From: Dehalococcoidia bacterium
Lineage (GTDB): Bacteria > Chloroflexota > Dehalococcoidia > Dehalococcoidales > RBG-16-60-22
Assembly: GCA_011174815.1 (NCBI GenBank)
Contig: DUFF01000084.1
Coordinates: 1 to 35,404 of the forward strand
DNA: 35,404 nt
Direction of reading: 5' to 3'
In this document: positions 17,865 through 26,998 of the stretch, piece after piece
Layout of the letters: the number at the start of each line of letters is the position of its first letter
How positions within the stretch are numbered: position 1 is the first letter of the stretch
Position numbers and translations under genes: made by a program
The notes under the pieces: model-generated
Seen by the model: the letters and a program-made list of their open reading frames with translations, nothing else
Told to the model about the DNA's origin: nothing
Database searches by the model: none

Positions 17865-18494
17865 ATGGATAACCAGATAGCACTCACTATCATTGCCATT
17901 GTCTGTGCTTATGTTGTCGGCTCCGTCCCTTCAGGCTACATTATGGGGCGACTGCGTAAAGGGGTCGATATTCGCCAGATAGGGAGCCACAGCATGGGAG
18001 CTATGAACGTCTTCTACCAGATTGGATTTATGGAGGGACTCGCGGTTCTGGCGATGGACATTGGCAAAGGGGCGGCCGCGGTGGCGCTGGCCCGCTGGCT
18101 GTGCGTGCCGCTCTATGCCCAGCTGTTAGCCGGCGCCGCTGTCGTGACCGGTCACGCATATACTGTCTTCTTGAAATTCCGGGGCGGGAGAGGAGGCGCC
18201 ACCTGTATTGGTATTCTCATCTACCTTATGCCTTGGGGCATCCCTGTCTATGCCGCCATCTTCGGGCTCAGCCTGCTGCTGACGCGCTACCCCACTTTGA
18301 GCTACAGCCTAGCCTTTCTCTGCTTCCCATTCGTCGCCTGGCTGAAATACCATTCCCTTGAATTCATTATCTTTTCTATCGGCATTCTGCTGCTGCCCGG
18401 CATTAAATACCTCCCCAGAATGAAGGAGATGCGCAACAAGGGAGGCAGCTGGCGCCATGTCTTTCTCCGCCGAAACTTTAAGGACCGGCTTTAA
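17865..18494 (+). CDS. plsY: Glycerol-3-phosphate acyltransferase PlsY
   Basis: GSVPSGYIMGRLRKGVDIRQIGSHSMGAMNVFYQIG, DIGKGAAAVALA, GHAYTVFLKFRGGRGGAT. Confidence 0.9.
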   Translation: MDNQIALTIIAIVCAYVVGSVPSGYIMGRLRKGVDIRQIGSHSMGAMNVFYQIGFMEGLAVLAMDIGKGAAAVALARWLCVPLYAQLLAGAAVVTGHAYTVFLKFRGGRGGATCIGILIYLMPWGIPVYAAIFGLSLLLTRYPTLSYSLAFLCFPFVAWLKYHSLEFIIFSIGILLLPGIKYLPRMKEMRNKGGSWRHVFLRRNFKDRL

Positions 18495-18518
18495 GCAGTG
18501 TTGGCTTCGTAAGTTAAT

Positions 18519-19781
18519 TCAGCGTATTTGCTGTTCACCGCCCCGTGGCGTCATGGTCATAATTATGGCACCGATAAATGCACCGCCAGCCATGGACACC
18601 CACGTGCCCTGATAGCTCCCCCAGTGGTCAAATACCCAGCCGGCTATCGGCGGTCCGACCATGGTTCCGACCATCAAAATACCCCAGGCAAAACCAATGA
18701 TGGTGCCGAAGTTGCCCCGTCCAAAATGTCCCCGCAGCAGTACGCCAACCATGGTATTAATGCCTCCGTATCCGAAGCCCAGGAAAACCAGGAAAGGTAC
18801 CAGCAACCATATCCACCCCAGAGAAACATATTCAAAGCATATCAGCCCCAGTGCCAACATGATGAGGGCGAGCGTTGACAACCGTTTGGCGACATATTTA
18901 TCGGCAAGCCAGCCGAAACCGAAACGCCCGCTGATACTCAGTAGCGGGATGGCAGTTGCCACCAGGCCTGACATAGTCCGGGTGAAACCTAGGCTACTCA
19001 GGTATGGCATCACGTGCGTTATCACCGCCGGTATCACTATGAACTGCGGCATCACCGCCAGCACGGTGAGCCAGAAGACACGGGTCTTCATCGCCTGCCG
19101 GGCGCTGATGCTTATCTCCTGGGCTGGCAGCTTCATGGAACTGCTGTCAAAGGTTACTCCACGAGCTTCCCCTCCATCAGGCAGATAACCATATTGCTCG
19201 GGCTTATGCCGCAGGAGCAGCGAGAGCGGTAGTCCAATAACGAACATGCCGATACTCATGATGACTATTGCCGTCCGCCAATCGTAAAGGTCGACCAGTC
19301 TAACTACCAATGGAACGAGAAGCCCGCTGGAGCCATAACCGCATATCATGATACCACTGGCCAGCCCCACCCGACGGTGGAACCAGTTGGCTACCGCCGT
19401 TACCGTGACCGATATGCCACAGCTGCTGATGCCGAGCGACATTAAAATGAAAGCAATGTAGAACATAAGTAAAGAGTGTACCTGACTGAGCAGCATCAGG
19501 CCCAGCCCCATTAACAGCACCCCGATGAAGATCACTCTTCTCGGTCCCCAGCGGTCGACCAGTATGCCTACTACCGGTGCCAGCATCCCGGCTTCCAGCC
19601 CGCGTATGGAAGCGGCGATTGAAATCGAAGTGTAGCTCCAGCCAAATTCTTCGGCTATCGGCTCAAAGATGGCGGTAAAGCCGTAGAATATCACCCCACT
19701 CATATACAGGGCGATGATAAAGCAGGCGCCGACGATCCACCACCCGTAGAAAATGTTTGAGAAGCGCCGCGGCGAAGGCAT
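18519..19781 (-). CDS. Major facilitator superfamily transporter (OFA/MCT-like)
   Basis: Twelve-TM profile, YGWWIVGACFIIAL N-terminus, GVILVDRWGPRRV-type loop; ATG 19781 overlaps the lgt stop (TAATG). Confidence 0.88.
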   Translation of the reverse strand: MPSPRRFSNIFYGWWIVGACFIIALYMSGVIFYGFTAIFEPIAEEFGWSYTSISIAASIRGLEAGMLAPVVGILVDRWGPRRVIFIGVLLMGLGLMLLSQVHSLLMFYIAFILMSLGISSCGISVTVTAVANWFHRRVGLASGIMICGYGSSGLLVPLVVRLVDLYDWRTAIVIMSIGMFVIGLPLSLLLRHKPEQYGYLPDGGEARGVTFDSSSMKLPAQEISISARQAMKTRVFWLTVLAVMPQFIVIPAVITHVMPYLSSLGFTRTMSGLVATAIPLLSISGRFGFGWLADKYVAKRLSTLALIMLALGLICFEYVSLGWIWLLVPFLVFLGFGYGGINTMVGVLLRGHFGRGNFGTIIGFAWGILMVGTMVGPPIAGWVFDHWGSYQGTWVSMAGGAFIGAIIMTMTPRGGEQQIR

Positions 19782-20554
19782 TATTCCCCTGCCCTCACCC
19801 ACCTTGTTCTCATAACCATGATCGGCACGGCGACCGACAGCACGATGACGGCGATGACCTGTGCCTGATGCAGACCAAAGAGGAAAGACGTCCCTTCGCG
19901 CAGAAAATCCGTGCCCAGGCGATACACCGAGTACAGACTGATGTAGATCAGATAGATGGAGCCATCAGGCCTGAGGTGTCCTTTGAGCCGGAGCAATATC
20001 CCGCAAACGAGCAGGTTCCAGAATATCTCGTATACCTGCGACGGGTGTACCTCCACGCCAACCGGGCAGAAGCTATCGGGATGGGTGTAGACAATACCCC
20101 AAGGTAACGTCGTTTCCATCCCGTAACAGCAGCCATTGAGCGTACAGCCCACCCTGCCTACAGCCTGTGCCAGAATAATACCGGGTGCCACCACATCGGC
20201 GAAGTAGGCGAAATTCATTTTGCTGAATCGGCTGTAAACCCAGATACCCACAGTGGCGCCCAGCACCGCCCCGTAAGCGGTCAGCCCCCCGCCACCGATT
20301 ATCTCCCCCGGATACAGACCATAGTATTCCCAGCGGTCTATCACGTGCAGCAGCCGGGACAGCACCAGGCCGGAAGGGATGCCCACCAGTGCCGCCGTAA
20401 ACACGGTATCATAGGAAATTCTGGCACCCCTTTTCACCTGCCAGGCCGTCCACAGGACAACGGTTAAAATCGCCAAGGCGATGAAAATGCCGTACCACCG
20501 AACTTCAATCGAGCCGATGGTAAAAGCGACCGGGTCAATGCTTATCGTAATCAT
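19781..20554 (-). CDS. lgt: Prolipoprotein diacylglyceryl transferase
   Basis: GSIEVRWYGIFIALAI, GGGLTAYGAVLGA, GRVGCTLNGCCYG, HPSQVYEIFWN, DFLREG. Confidence 0.93.
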   Translation of the reverse strand: MITISIDPVAFTIGSIEVRWYGIFIALAILTVVLWTAWQVKRGARISYDTVFTAALVGIPSGLVLSRLLHVIDRWEYYGLYPGEIIGGGGLTAYGAVLGATVGIWVYSRFSKMNFAYFADVVAPGIILAQAVGRVGCTLNGCCYGMETTLPWGIVYTHPDSFCPVGVEVHPSQVYEIFWNLLVCGILLRLKGHLRPDGSIYLIYISLYSVYRLGTDFLREGTSFLFGLHQAQVIAVIVLSVAVPIMVMRTRWVRAGE

Positions 20555-20569
20555 CGGATTTCTCCACAA

Positions 20570-21469
20570 TCAGGCACATAGCGCTTCAACAAAGGCCACG
20601 GCATCAAAATCAGCCATATCCTCCAGTTTCTCTCCGGTGCCGACGTATTTAATCGGTATCTGCAGCTCATCGCAGATGGTGAGCACGATGCCTCCTCTGG
20701 CAGTACCGTCCAGCTTGGCCAGAAAAATGCCCGTAACTCCCACCGCGTCGGTAAAATATCTGGCCTGTGTCAGGCCATTCTGGCCGGTGATGGCGTCAAT
20801 GACCAGAATCACCTCATGCGGTGCCGCCTCGTCCATCTTGGCTGCGACCCTCTTTATCTTCTTCAGCTCCTCCATCAGGTTGTACTTGGTGTGGAGACGG
20901 CCAGCGGTATCAATGATAACTTCCTCGACCTGCCGGTTCTGTGCCGCCTGAAGAGCATCATAGACCACCGCCCCCGGGTCTGCCCCCGGCTGGTGGGCGA
21001 TTACCTCCGCTTTGGCCCGCTCAGCCCACTTCTTTAACTGGTCAATGGCCGCCGCCCGGAACGTGTCTGCCGCCACCAGCAAGACTCGTTTACCGTCCCT
21101 TTGCCGTCGGTGAGCGTATTTGGCGATGGACGTCGTCTTACCGCCGCCGTTGACCCCGACGAAGAGAGAAACCCTGAGCGGCGCTGGAACAGCCGGCTCT
21201 CCCTGAGGAGCTATATTCAGGATATCTACCATCTCCGCCTTGAGGGTTTCCCGCACCTGTGAGCCGTTCAACCTCTCCTTATCCGCCTTCTCTCTCACCG
21301 CCCCGATTAATTTCTCGGCGGTAGTTATGCCCACATCAGCGCCGATGAGCAGTTCCTCAAGCTCTTCCCATACTTCGTCGCCAACCGTGGGGCGGTCGAA
21401 GAGGTGTATGGCCCGGGAAAACCAGGCCTCGCGACTTTTCTTCAGGGCTTGTGTAAATAGACCAGCTAT
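20570..21469 (-). CDS. ftsY: Signal recognition particle receptor FtsY (NG domain); start codon ambiguous, possibly ATA at 21469
   Basis: [50 protein letters not shown]. Frame extends 45 codons beyond the track's GTG: (I)[55 protein letters not shown], the conserved N-domain; preceded by in-frame TAG at 21472-21470. Confidence 0.88.
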   Translation of the reverse strand: MAGLFTQALKKSREAWFSRAIHLFDRPTVGDEVWEELEELLIGADVGITTAEKLIGAVREKADKERLNGSQVRETLKAEMVDILNIAPQGEPAVPAPLRVSLFVGVNGGGKTTSIAKYAHRRQRDGKRVLLVAADTFRAAAIDQLKKWAERAKAEVIAHQPGADPGAVVYDALQAAQNRQVEEVIIDTAGRLHTKYNLMEELKKIKRVAAKMDEAAPHEVILVIDAITGQNGLTQARYFTDAVGVTGIFLAKLDGTARGGIVLTICDELQIPIKYVGTGEKLEDMADFDAVAFVEALCA

Positions 21470-21546
21470 CTACCTCACCCCCTTAATCCCCCTCTCCTTC
21501 AAAGGAGAGGGCGGAGAATTTTTAAAAGAGGGGCTTCGCCCCTCTT
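21470..21546. repeat. Double-hairpin intergenic repeat abutting the ftsY 5' end
   Basis: CCTCTCCTT-ca-AAGGAGAGG (21491-21510) followed by AAGAGGGGC-ttc-GCCCCTCTT (21526-21546). Confidence 0.6.
21526..21546 (-). terminator. Intrinsic terminator downstream of the helicase
   Basis: Minus strand AAGAGGGGC-GAA-GCCCCTCTT followed by TTAAAAATT; 9-bp perfect stem, 3-nt loop. Confidence 0.65.
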
Positions 21547-21581
21547 GAACACCCTAAAATTAATTATACCTTTAATGAATT

Positions 21582-23867
21582 TTATGTGAGCAATTCTTTC
21601 AGTAATACCCGGGCAGCCTCTTTGTCCAGAGGCTGATTGTTGTTGCCGCACTTGGGCGATTGTATACAGCTCGGGCAGCCGTCCTCACACGGACACTCCA
21701 CAATCGTCCTTAATGTAGCTTGCCATAATTCGGTAATGATGTCAAAGCCTTTCTCGGTGATGCCGACGCCGCCGGGATAGGCATCATAGATGAACACCTG
21801 GGCACGACCGGTGTCCGGGTGCAGTGGTGTGGACACGCCGCCGATATCATTGCGGTCGCACATGGCAAAAAGCGGCAGGATGCCGATGGCCGCGTGCTCC
21901 ACCGCATGCAGGCCGCCAGCGTAGTCAAGCTGCGCTTCTTCAAGGCGGTATTCAGCACCATCTGGCAGGTCAAACCACAGGCCAACAGTGGCGAAGGTCT
22001 GCGGCGGCAGGTCGAGAGGTTCCTCCCCTATTACTTCGTCGGTATACTGCGCCTTCTTTTTGAAGCCCACGACGTGGTTGGTGACCTCAACCTCCCCCAG
22101 GTACAGGTTCACCTTCCCGACCTTTTTCTTACTAAGCACCTTCACGATGTGCAGGTCTTCAACCTCCTTGGTCTGAGTGTAGTAATTGACCGCTTTCGGC
22201 TCAGCGTAGGCAACGCGGTTTTCCAAGTCCAGCTCCCTTACCAGATAAGACTCTCCCTGATGGAGATAGATAGCGCCCGGGTGTACCTGAAAGAAAGCCA
22301 CGCTGGCCTCCACCGTCTCCAGCAACGAGTCCGTTGACATGTCCGCCACATCGAAATTCTTTCCCGATGTGGAGCGAATATTGACCGCCTGTGCCGGGTA
22401 GGCGATTGCTGGGGACAGATACCACCTCTGGTTGCGTTCCCGGAGGACTCCCTGTTCCACCAGCATATCCCTTTCCGGCTTGAAAGCGGGGCCGAATATC
22501 ACCTCATCGCCGCTGTCAAGGGGGCATTCCCATGCGGCGCACAGCAGGTGGGCTCGTAAAATATAGGGATTGCCCGGATTGACCAACGCATTTTCAAAAC
22601 TTTTACCGAAGAATGAATCCGGGTGTCTCATAAAATACTGGTCCAGCGGGTTGTCCAGCGCCACCAGAAAGCTCATCGCCTGTTCCTGGCGCCTTCCGCT
22701 TCGCCCTGCCTGCTGCCAGGTGCTGGCGATGGTGCCGGGATAGCCCGCAAGCACCGTTGCGTCAAGGTCGCCGATGTCTATGCCCAGTTCCAAGGCATTG
22801 GTGGCCACCGCCCCGGCGAGCCGCCCTTGGAAAAGCTCTCTTTCGATACGGCGGCGTTCCTCCGGAAGGTAGCCAGCGCGGTAGGGCGTTATCTGCGGCG
22901 GCCGGCCTACACTCATCTCGGCCAGCCTCTCTTTGGCATAAATGTAAATCAGCTCGGTGAGGCGGCGGGTTCGGGCAAAGGTCAGTGTGCGGATACCCTG
23001 GTGCACCAGTTCGGTGAAGAGATGGGTGGCCTCACTGTTGGCGCTACGGCGGATACTTTTTGCCTGGTCAATAAGCGGCGGGTTCCAGAAAACGAAGTCC
23101 TTGCCGCCGTGGGGCGAGCCATCACGGTCAACCACCTCGAAGGGCAGCCCAACCAGTTGCTCGGCGTGTTCGCCGGGGTTGGCAATGGTCGCCGAAGAAC
23201 AGATGAACTGGGGCTCGGAACCGTAGAGACGACACAGACGCCGCAGCCGGCGCAGCACACCGGCCACGTGTGAACCGAAGACACCGCGGTAGGTGTGGGC
23301 TTCATCCACCACCACGTAGCGCAGGTGGCGCAGCAGCCTGGACCAGTACTGATGATTGGGCAGGATACCCACATGAAGCATATCGGGGTTGCTCAGGATT
23401 ACTTTAGCACGCTTCCGTATCTCGGCCCGTTCCCCTTTCGGCGTATCGCCATCAAACGTGTCCAGTTCCTCAATATGGAAAAGGTCGGGGGTAAATAATT
23501 TATGTAAAGCACGTAGCTGGTCCTGCGCCAGTGCCTTGGTCGGAAAGAGATAGAGAGCACGACTTCCCGGGTCGTTTAGAAGAGCCTCGGCAACGGCGAT
23601 ATTGTAGCAGAGGGTCTTGCCGCTGGCGCTGGCCGTGGCCACCATGACGTTCTGCCCGTCTCGTATCCTGTTGACCGCTTCCGCCTGGTGCGCATAGAGG
23701 GGAAATAGCCCCTGCGCCCGCAAACAGTCCCGCAGTGTCGGAGCCAGCGGCCGGTCAAGCTCGGCATACTCGGCCCGGCGGGGTGTAATACGCTCTATAT
23801 GGGCAATCTGGCCGGCGAAGGTGGGCTGGGACTCAAGATGATGCAGGAAGGCCAGAGTATCCAACAC
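21582..23867 (-). CDS. YprA/MrfA-like DEAD/DEAH helicase with C-terminal Zn-binding (DUF1998-type) domain
   Basis: ATASASGKT, DEAH (VVDEAHTYRG), SSATIANP, TNALELGIDIGDLDATVLAGYPGT, QQAGRSGRR; C-terminal CPCEDGCPSCIQSPKCGNNN. Confidence 0.92.
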   Translation of the reverse strand: MLDTLAFLHHLESQPTFAGQIAHIERITPRRAEYAELDRPLAPTLRDCLRAQGLFPLYAHQAEAVNRIRDGQNVMVATASASGKTLCYNIAVAEALLNDPGSRALYLFPTKALAQDQLRALHKLFTPDLFHIEELDTFDGDTPKGERAEIRKRAKVILSNPDMLHVGILPNHQYWSRLLRHLRYVVVDEAHTYRGVFGSHVAGVLRRLRRLCRLYGSEPQFICSSATIANPGEHAEQLVGLPFEVVDRDGSPHGGKDFVFWNPPLIDQAKSIRRSANSEATHLFTELVHQGIRTLTFARTRRLTELIYIYAKERLAEMSVGRPPQITPYRAGYLPEERRRIERELFQGRLAGAVATNALELGIDIGDLDATVLAGYPGTIASTWQQAGRSGRRQEQAMSFLVALDNPLDQYFMRHPDSFFGKSFENALVNPGNPYILRAHLLCAAWECPLDSGDEVIFGPAFKPERDMLVEQGVLRERNQRWYLSPAIAYPAQAVNIRSTSGKNFDVADMSTDSLLETVEASVAFFQVHPGAIYLHQGESYLVRELDLENRVAYAEPKAVNYYTQTKEVEDLHIVKVLSKKKVGKVNLYLGEVEVTNHVVGFKKKAQYTDEVIGEEPLDLPPQTFATVGLWFDLPDGAEYRLEEAQLDYAGGLHAVEHAAIGILPLFAMCDRNDIGGVSTPLHPDTGRAQVFIYDAYPGGVGITEKGFDIITELWQATLRTIVECPCEDGCPSCIQSPKCGNNNQPLDKEAARVLLKELLT

Positions 23868-23878
23868 GACCCTCCTTA

Positions 23879-24169
23879 CTAGACAGGCAGTATCTCGATT
23901 TCGTAATCGAGAATCTCGGCCTCAAATCGACTGTTAATCACGAAATCAACGACTTTGGACAGCACTTCGTTGGCATGCCGGTTCTCATTGCTGACGCAAC
24001 AGATGCCGATGGTCGCCAGTTGCCAGCGATCGTTATTGTCCACTTCCGCCACGGAGACGTTGAACCTGTTCTTTACGCGACCGATGATGGATTTCACTAC
24101 CTGTCGCTTGCCTTTAAGAGACCCGTTCTCCGGCAGGCGGAGATTTACCTTGCACACGCCGACATGCAT
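23879..24169 (-). CDS. DUF503 family (YlxP-like) protein
   Basis: VCKVNLRLPENGSLKGKRQVVKSIIGRVKNRFNVSVAEVDNNDRWQLATIGICCVSN. Confidence 0.9.
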   Translation of the reverse strand: MHVGVCKVNLRLPENGSLKGKRQVVKSIIGRVKNRFNVSVAEVDNNDRWQLATIGICCVSNENRHANEVLSKVVDFVINSRFEAEILDYEIEILPV

Positions 24170-24204
24170 GATGTACCCGGTAGAGACGGATGAACAAGTT
24201 AAAA

Positions 24205-24330
24205 TTATATCTGGTAGCGGCCGTCCCTGTCCTTAATGTAGCATTCCGCTTCAGGAGTGTCAAACTGATAGCTGAAGAGGCAGCCTATACAGCTTGCCCG
24301 CGCCAGGCAACTTATGCTATGATTATGTAT
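24205..24330 (-). other. Candidate Cys-rich mini-ORF without a canonical start codon
   Basis: Minus-strand stop-to-stop frame: IHNHSISCLARASCIGCLFSYQFDTPEAECYIKDRDGRYQI*; protein-like composition, four Cys, no ATG/GTG/TTG. Confidence 0.25.
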
Positions 24331-24388
24331 TCAATCCTGAACGAACCAGAAAACCAGCCATCCATTCTTCCCACAGGTGAATAGCCAG

Positions 24389-25627
24389 ATGCCGAAGATT
24401 TATTTTATTGACGTGACCAACCGCGACGGGGTACAGACCGCCAAGCTAGGCCTGTCCAAGCTGGAAAAAACGATGATGAACCTTTACCTGAATGAGATGG
24501 GCGTTTTCCAGTCGGAGTTTGGCTTTCCCACCACCAGACACGAGACTCTGTACCTGCAGGCAAATCTGGAGTTGGCGGAGATGGGAGTGCTGCAACCAAT
24601 CCGGCTGGAAGGCTGGATTCGAGCCGTGGCCAGCGATGTCGAGACCGCGTTCAGACTGGTGCCGAATATCAAACATCTGAATATTTCCCTCTCCACATCA
24701 ACCCAGATGATAGATGGCAAATTTCAGGGCAGAAAGCAGCAGGATGACATCATCCATGATATGACCGAGGCACTGGACGCTGCCAAGGAACTGGGAGCGG
24801 AAACGGTGGGGGTGAATGCGGAAGACGCATCGAGGACCGACATCAAATTTCTCATCCGGTTCGGTCTGGCGGCCAAAGAACACGGCGCCGACCGCCTCCG
24901 GTACTGCGACACCCTCGGCTACGATAACCCTTTTACCATTTACGATACCATCAAGAGTCTGGTGGAAAACACCGGCATGCCGCTTGAGATTCACTGTCAC
25001 GGGGATCTGGGGATGGCGGTGGCCAACTCTATCGCCGGGGCCAAAGGTGTCATTGACGGCGGCCAAGATGTTTACATCAATACCACCGTGAACGGTATCG
25101 GCGAAAGGGCCGGCAATGCCGACTTGGTAGCGGTGGTTCTGGCGGCGATGAAGTCAAAGCAATTCGCCGAGAAGTACCAGCTTGGACAGCCGATTGATTT
25201 ATCACAGTCGTTCAAGATAGCCAAGTTCGCCAGCTACGCTTTTGACGTGCCGATCCCCATCAACCAGCCCGGAGTCGGCGCCAACGCCTTTGCCCACGCC
25301 TCCGGCATTCACGCTGATGGCGTGCTGAAAGACCCGGAGAACTATGAGCTTTATGGGTATGAGGAGCTGGGACGGGGCGACCCGGTAATGGTGGAAACGG
25401 GGAGAGAGATAATTGCCGGGCAGTACAGCGGTATCTCCGGCTTCAGTCACCTCATGGGGAGGATGGAAGTGCAGTTCAGTAGCCGCGAGGAAGCTGCCGA
25501 GATTCTGGAGCTCGTCCGCTATGCCAATGTCGAAGCGCAGAAACCGCTCGTTGAGGATGAACTGCTTTTCATCGCCAAATACCCCAAGATAGCCAAAAAA
25601 TTGCTGACGCTAACGCCGCTGGCGTAA
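24389..25627 (+). CDS. LeuA/homocitrate-synthase-superfamily enzyme (candidate Re-citrate or homocitrate synthase)
   Basis: IYFIDVTNRDGVQTAKLGLSKLEK; LEIHCHGDLGMAVANSIAGAKGV; NTTVNGIGERAGNADL; FAHASGIHADGVLKDP. GTG at 24377 is an alternative start. Confidence 0.88.
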   Translation: MPKIYFIDVTNRDGVQTAKLGLSKLEKTMMNLYLNEMGVFQSEFGFPTTRHETLYLQANLELAEMGVLQPIRLEGWIRAVASDVETAFRLVPNIKHLNISLSTSTQMIDGKFQGRKQQDDIIHDMTEALDAAKELGAETVGVNAEDASRTDIKFLIRFGLAAKEHGADRLRYCDTLGYDNPFTIYDTIKSLVENTGMPLEIHCHGDLGMAVANSIAGAKGVIDGGQDVYINTTVNGIGERAGNADLVAVVLAAMKSKQFAEKYQLGQPIDLSQSFKIAKFASYAFDVPIPINQPGVGANAFAHASGIHADGVLKDPENYELYGYEELGRGDPVMVETGREIIAGQYSGISGFSHLMGRMEVQFSSREEAAEILELVRYANVEAQKPLVEDELLFIAKYPKIAKKLLTLTPLA

Positions 25628-25650
25628 CCGGAGTAGCATTAAATTACCAA

Positions 25651-25670
25651 GGCTGCCATTAAAAGCAGCC
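25651..25670 (+). terminator. Possible intrinsic terminator
   Basis: GGCTGC-cattaaaa-GCAGCC followed by CTTATCATTT; modest stem and T-tract. Confidence 0.35.
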
Positions 25671-25704
25671 CTTATCATTTACCAGCAACGGGAGGTGACC
25701 GAAA

Positions 25705-26172
25705 ATAGAAAGAGATAAGCCACCTTTCCGGGTAAAGCCAATCGGCGTGGTGAGTAACGAAATCCGGAAGCCGCCAGAGCCGCCTTACGGCTGGGACAAA
25801 GTCGTCTCCCGCATTGAGATTGTACCCGGTTTGACGGAGGCGCTTGATAGTCTTGACGAATTTTCCCACATCATTGTCCTCTACTGGATGGATAGACTGA
25901 AACCGGAACCTCAGCCGCTGAAAGTCCACCCCAGACGCGACCCTTCGTTCCCACTGGTCGGGCTTTTCGCCACGCGCGCTCCGAAAAGGCCTAACCCCAT
26001 CGGCAAGGCCACGGTAAGGTTACTGAAAAGAGAGAGAAACGTGCTTACCGTCTCCGGCCTAGATGCCCTTGACGGTACCCCGGTAATCGATATCAAGCCC
26101 TATTTGCCCGGCTATGACTCGGCAGCTAACGCCAGAACACCATCCTGGGTGACGCCACATCCGGAAGGATAA
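25705..26172 (+). CDS. trmO: tRNA t6A37 N6-methyltransferase TrmO (UPF0066/TsaA family), apparent ATA start
   Basis: Frame upstream of the track's GTG encodes (I)ERDKPPFRVKPIGVVSNEIRKPPEPP, with the conserved KPIGVV strand split by the track start; GGGAGGTGA at 25690-25698 is 9 nt from ATA 25705. FSHIIVLYWMDRL, GLFATRAPKRPNPIGKATVRLL, DALDGTPVIDIKPYLPGYD. Confidence 0.85.
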   Translation: MERDKPPFRVKPIGVVSNEIRKPPEPPYGWDKVVSRIEIVPGLTEALDSLDEFSHIIVLYWMDRLKPEPQPLKVHPRRDPSFPLVGLFATRAPKRPNPIGKATVRLLKRERNVLTVSGLDALDGTPVIDIKPYLPGYDSAANARTPSWVTPHPEG

Positions 26173-26236
26173 TGGTTGACGCCAATCGGGTGATTGCATA
26201 ATAATATTGTCTAGACTGGCCATGTGGGGAGCAGAA

Positions 26237-26995
26237 ATGGCGACCAAAGAACTGGTAAGGATGGAAAATGTCTGGGTATATAATGACGGTATCCCGGTAC
26301 TGGAAGACATAAACCTCTCCATTGAATCGAAGGACTTCCTCGGCATCATCGGCCCCAACGGCGGCGGCAAAACCACGTTGCTCAAAGTAATACTCGGCCT
26401 GATAAAGCCGAACCGCGGCCGGGTCACCGTACTGGGCATGCCGCCGGAGCGAGGAAGGAAATACATCGGCTATATTTCACAGTTCAACCTCTTTGACCAC
26501 GATTTTCCCATCAGCGTTTTGGAAGTGGTCCTCATGGGCCGCTATAACAAATCCGGCCTCTTCCATCGTTACCGTGAAGAAGATAGAGAGGCAGCCATTA
26601 CCGCCCTGAAGACCGTGGATATGCTCGGCTACAAAGACCGGCAGGTGGGCAGGCTCTCCGGCGGCGAACAGCAACGCGTCTTTATTGCCCGGGCGCTGGT
26701 GACCAACCCACGGTTGCTGCTGCTTGATGAGCCGACTGCCAGCATCGACCCGAATATGCAGGCCGAGTTCTACGAACTGCTGGACAGATTGAAGGAAGAC
26801 ATGGCCATTGTTCTGGTCTCCCACGATATCAGCGCCGTTTCCATCTATGTCAGCGAGATTGCCTGCCTCAATCACCAGCTTTTCTACCACGGTTCCAAAG
26901 AGGTATCGGCGGAGGAGCTGGAGAAAGCCTACCACTGCCCCATCCAGCTCATTGCCCATGGCACCGTGCCCCATCGGGTACTCAGGGAACACTAA
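26237..26995 (+). CDS. Zn/Mn-type metal ABC transporter ATP-binding protein
   Basis: GPNGGGKTTLLKVILGL, LSGGEQQRVFIARAL, LLLDEPTASIDP; followed by a ZnuB-like permease. ATG 26237 with upstream GGGGAG. Confidence 0.93.
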   Translation: MATKELVRMENVWVYNDGIPVLEDINLSIESKDFLGIIGPNGGGKTTLLKVILGLIKPNRGRVTVLGMPPERGRKYIGYISQFNLFDHDFPISVLEVVLMGRYNKSGLFHRYREEDREAAITALKTVDMLGYKDRQVGRLSGGEQQRVFIARALVTNPRLLLLDEPTASIDPNMQAEFYELLDRLKEDMAIVLVSHDISAVSIYVSEIACLNHQLFYHGSKEVSAEELEKAYHCPIQLIAHGTVPHRVLREH

Positions 26996-26998
26996 GCC

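Noticed and set aside
22623-23273. Plus-strand 216-aa ORF
   Set aside because: Antisense shadow of the helicase gene, which carries all helicase motifs.
24190-24384. Plus-strand 64-aa ORF between DUF503 and the citrate-synthase-like gene
   Set aside because: No family resemblance and no RBS; the minus-strand frame looks more protein-like.
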